64,000 bases of DNA from Gammaproteobacteria bacterium (GTDB lineage Bacteria; Pseudomonadota; Gammaproteobacteria; Steroidobacterales; Steroidobacteraceae): NCBI GenBank assembly GCA_947455595.1, contig CANGOP010000013.1, positions 1 to 64,000 on the forward strand. The letters run 5' to 3'. The translations under genes were made by a program, and so were the position numbers. Of the stretch, positions 63,219 to 64,000 are shown one piece after another (the first letter of the stretch is position 1; each line of letters begins with the position of its first letter). Below the pieces are notes generated by a model, which saw nothing but the letters and a program-made list of their open reading frames with translations, did not search any database and was not told the DNA's origin.

Positions 63219-64000
63219 TCAGCCTTGGGTGTCGTCGCGCAGTGACCAAGCGATGGTCTCGCCGGCGCGGAAGGGTACCAGTTCGTGGTCGCCGAAACCG
63301 TAACTTGCCGGTGGGGACCAGGACTCTCGGATCAGCGTGATGGAGTCTGTGTTCCGAGGGAGACCATAGAAATCAGCGCCAAACATGCTCGCAAACCCTT
63401 CCAGCTTGTCCAGAGCGCCGGCGGCCTCGAATGCTTCGGCATACAACTCAATGCCCGCATGGGCGGAATAAATGCCCGCACAACCACAGGTGGTCTCCTT
63501 GGTATGGCGAGCGTGCGGCGCACTATCGGTGCCGAGGAAAAATTGCGGGCTACCCGAAATCGCTGCTTCTACCAATGCTTGACGATGAAGCTCGCGCTTC
63601 AGTACCGGCAAACAGTAGTTGTGTGGTCGAATGCCGCCCTGAAATAGCGCGTTGCGATTCAACAATAAATGCTGAGGCGTAATGGTGGCGCCAATACGTC
63701 GGCCTGCCGATCGGACAAAGTCCACGGCATCACGAGTGGTCACATGCTCAAACACAATGCGCAGGCGAGGGAATCGGTCGCAGACAGGCTTCATTACACG
63801 ATCAATGAAAACCGCTTCACGGTCGAAAATATCAACCGTGGGGTCGGTGGTTTCTCCATGGACCAAGAGTGGGAGGTCGTGCTCTTCGAGTGCCGCTAGC
63901 GCGTCGTATGCCCGCTCCAATCCTGTGACGCCCGCGTCTGAGTTCGTGGTGGCGCCCGCTGGGTAATATTTGACGGCATGTACGAAACCGCTCGCTTTGG
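63219..64000 (-). CDS. pyrC: Dihydroorotase (5' end beyond window)
   Basis: Class II dihydroorotase of pyrimidine synthesis, cut by the right edge: reading is open to base 64000, so about 259 C-terminal residues are visible. The carboxylated Lys is in [15 protein letters not shown] (about 63930-63980), zinc ligands in LLVHGE and FEHVTT, and the catalytic Asp in LGTDSAPH. The ATG-like start seen in a shorter frame at 63920 (a TTG) is internal. It closes with EETIAW-type residues near the C-terminus and precedes rnt by 10 bases. Confidence 0.96.
   Translation of the reverse strand, partial: KASGFVHAVKYYPAGATTNSDAGVTGLERAYDALAALEEHDLPLLVHGETTDPTVDIFDREAVFIDRVMKPVCDRFPRLRIVFEHVTTRDAVDFVRSAGRRIGATITPQHLLLNRNALFQGGIRPHNYCLPVLKRELHRQALVEAAISGSPQFFLGTDSAPHARHTKETTCGCAGIYSAHAGIELYAEAFEAAGALDKLEGFASMFGADFYGLPRNTDSITLIRESWSPPASYGFGDHELVPFRAGETIAWSLRDDTQG

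Overview
The window looks like chromosomal DNA of a free-living gammaproteobacterium, probably from the Lysobacterales/Nevskiales side. This rests on the ispB / rplU-rpmA-obgE / rpsT / murJ-ribF-ileS-lspA-ispH block, a TTG-started rpsT, RNase T, Grx4-type glutaredoxin, a HexR-controlled Entner-Doudoroff cluster and moderately high GC. The species cannot be named from sequence reading alone. I see no prophage, insertion sequence, CRISPR array or integrase.

Layout. (1) 0.2-4.8 kb: a TonB-dependent receptor, a class III aminotransferase and a membrane-anchored metallo-beta-lactamase-fold hydrolase. (2) 4.9-19.1 kb: the most interesting region. A leftward set (SH3-plus-barrel protein, barrel lipoprotein, CGPC thioredoxin-like protein, DUF4266 lipoprotein, DUF3570 barrel, SYLF protein) is divergent from a rightward set (CAAC thioredoxin-like protein, coiled-coil periplasmic protein, two TPR proteins, a small exported protein, TolQ-like, two TolR-like and a TonB-like protein with an AgmX/PglI-type C-terminus). 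Together they look like a proton-driven trans-envelope machine related to the Agl/Glt gliding machinery of Myxococcus. It has no recognisable polarity or cytoplasmic control part here. (3) 19.2-25.9 kb: a DMT transporter, a nitroreductase, then hexR-zwf divergent from edd-eda with palindromic HexR-type operators. (4) 26-32 kb: a divergent PEP carboxylase, serine dehydratase, and LOG / GNAT / polysaccharide deacetylase genes packed with GTGA overlaps. (5) 32-38.6 kb: a leftward five-gene unit of DMT transporter, Cys/Met-metabolism PLP enzyme, hydantoinase/oxoprolinase A subunit, Baeyer-Villiger-type monooxygenase and alpha/beta hydrolase. It is probably catabolic.

(6) 38.7-49.1 kb: the housekeeping block for translation, isoprenoid and envelope functions, with tRNA-Pro(CGG) behind ispB and tRNA-Thr(CGT) behind ispH under its own promoter. 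(7) 49.2-56.4 kb: a secreted protein with a HELSE motif. Next comes an apparent lipid-modifying locus: a VanZ-like protein, a fatty acyl-AMP ligase fused to an acyl carrier domain, a cytochrome P450, a phosphopantetheinyl transferase and a DUF374 acyltransferase. (8) 56.4-64 kb: a CDF metal exporter, a GAF-PAS-PAS-GGDEF-EAL cyclic-di-GMP protein, nadC, a PuuD-like membrane protein, DUF1289, grxD, rnt, and pyrC cut by the right window edge.

Starts were moved from the longest open frame to an internal start wherever a ribosome site, signal peptide or family alignment favoured it. Such choices are stated in the entries.
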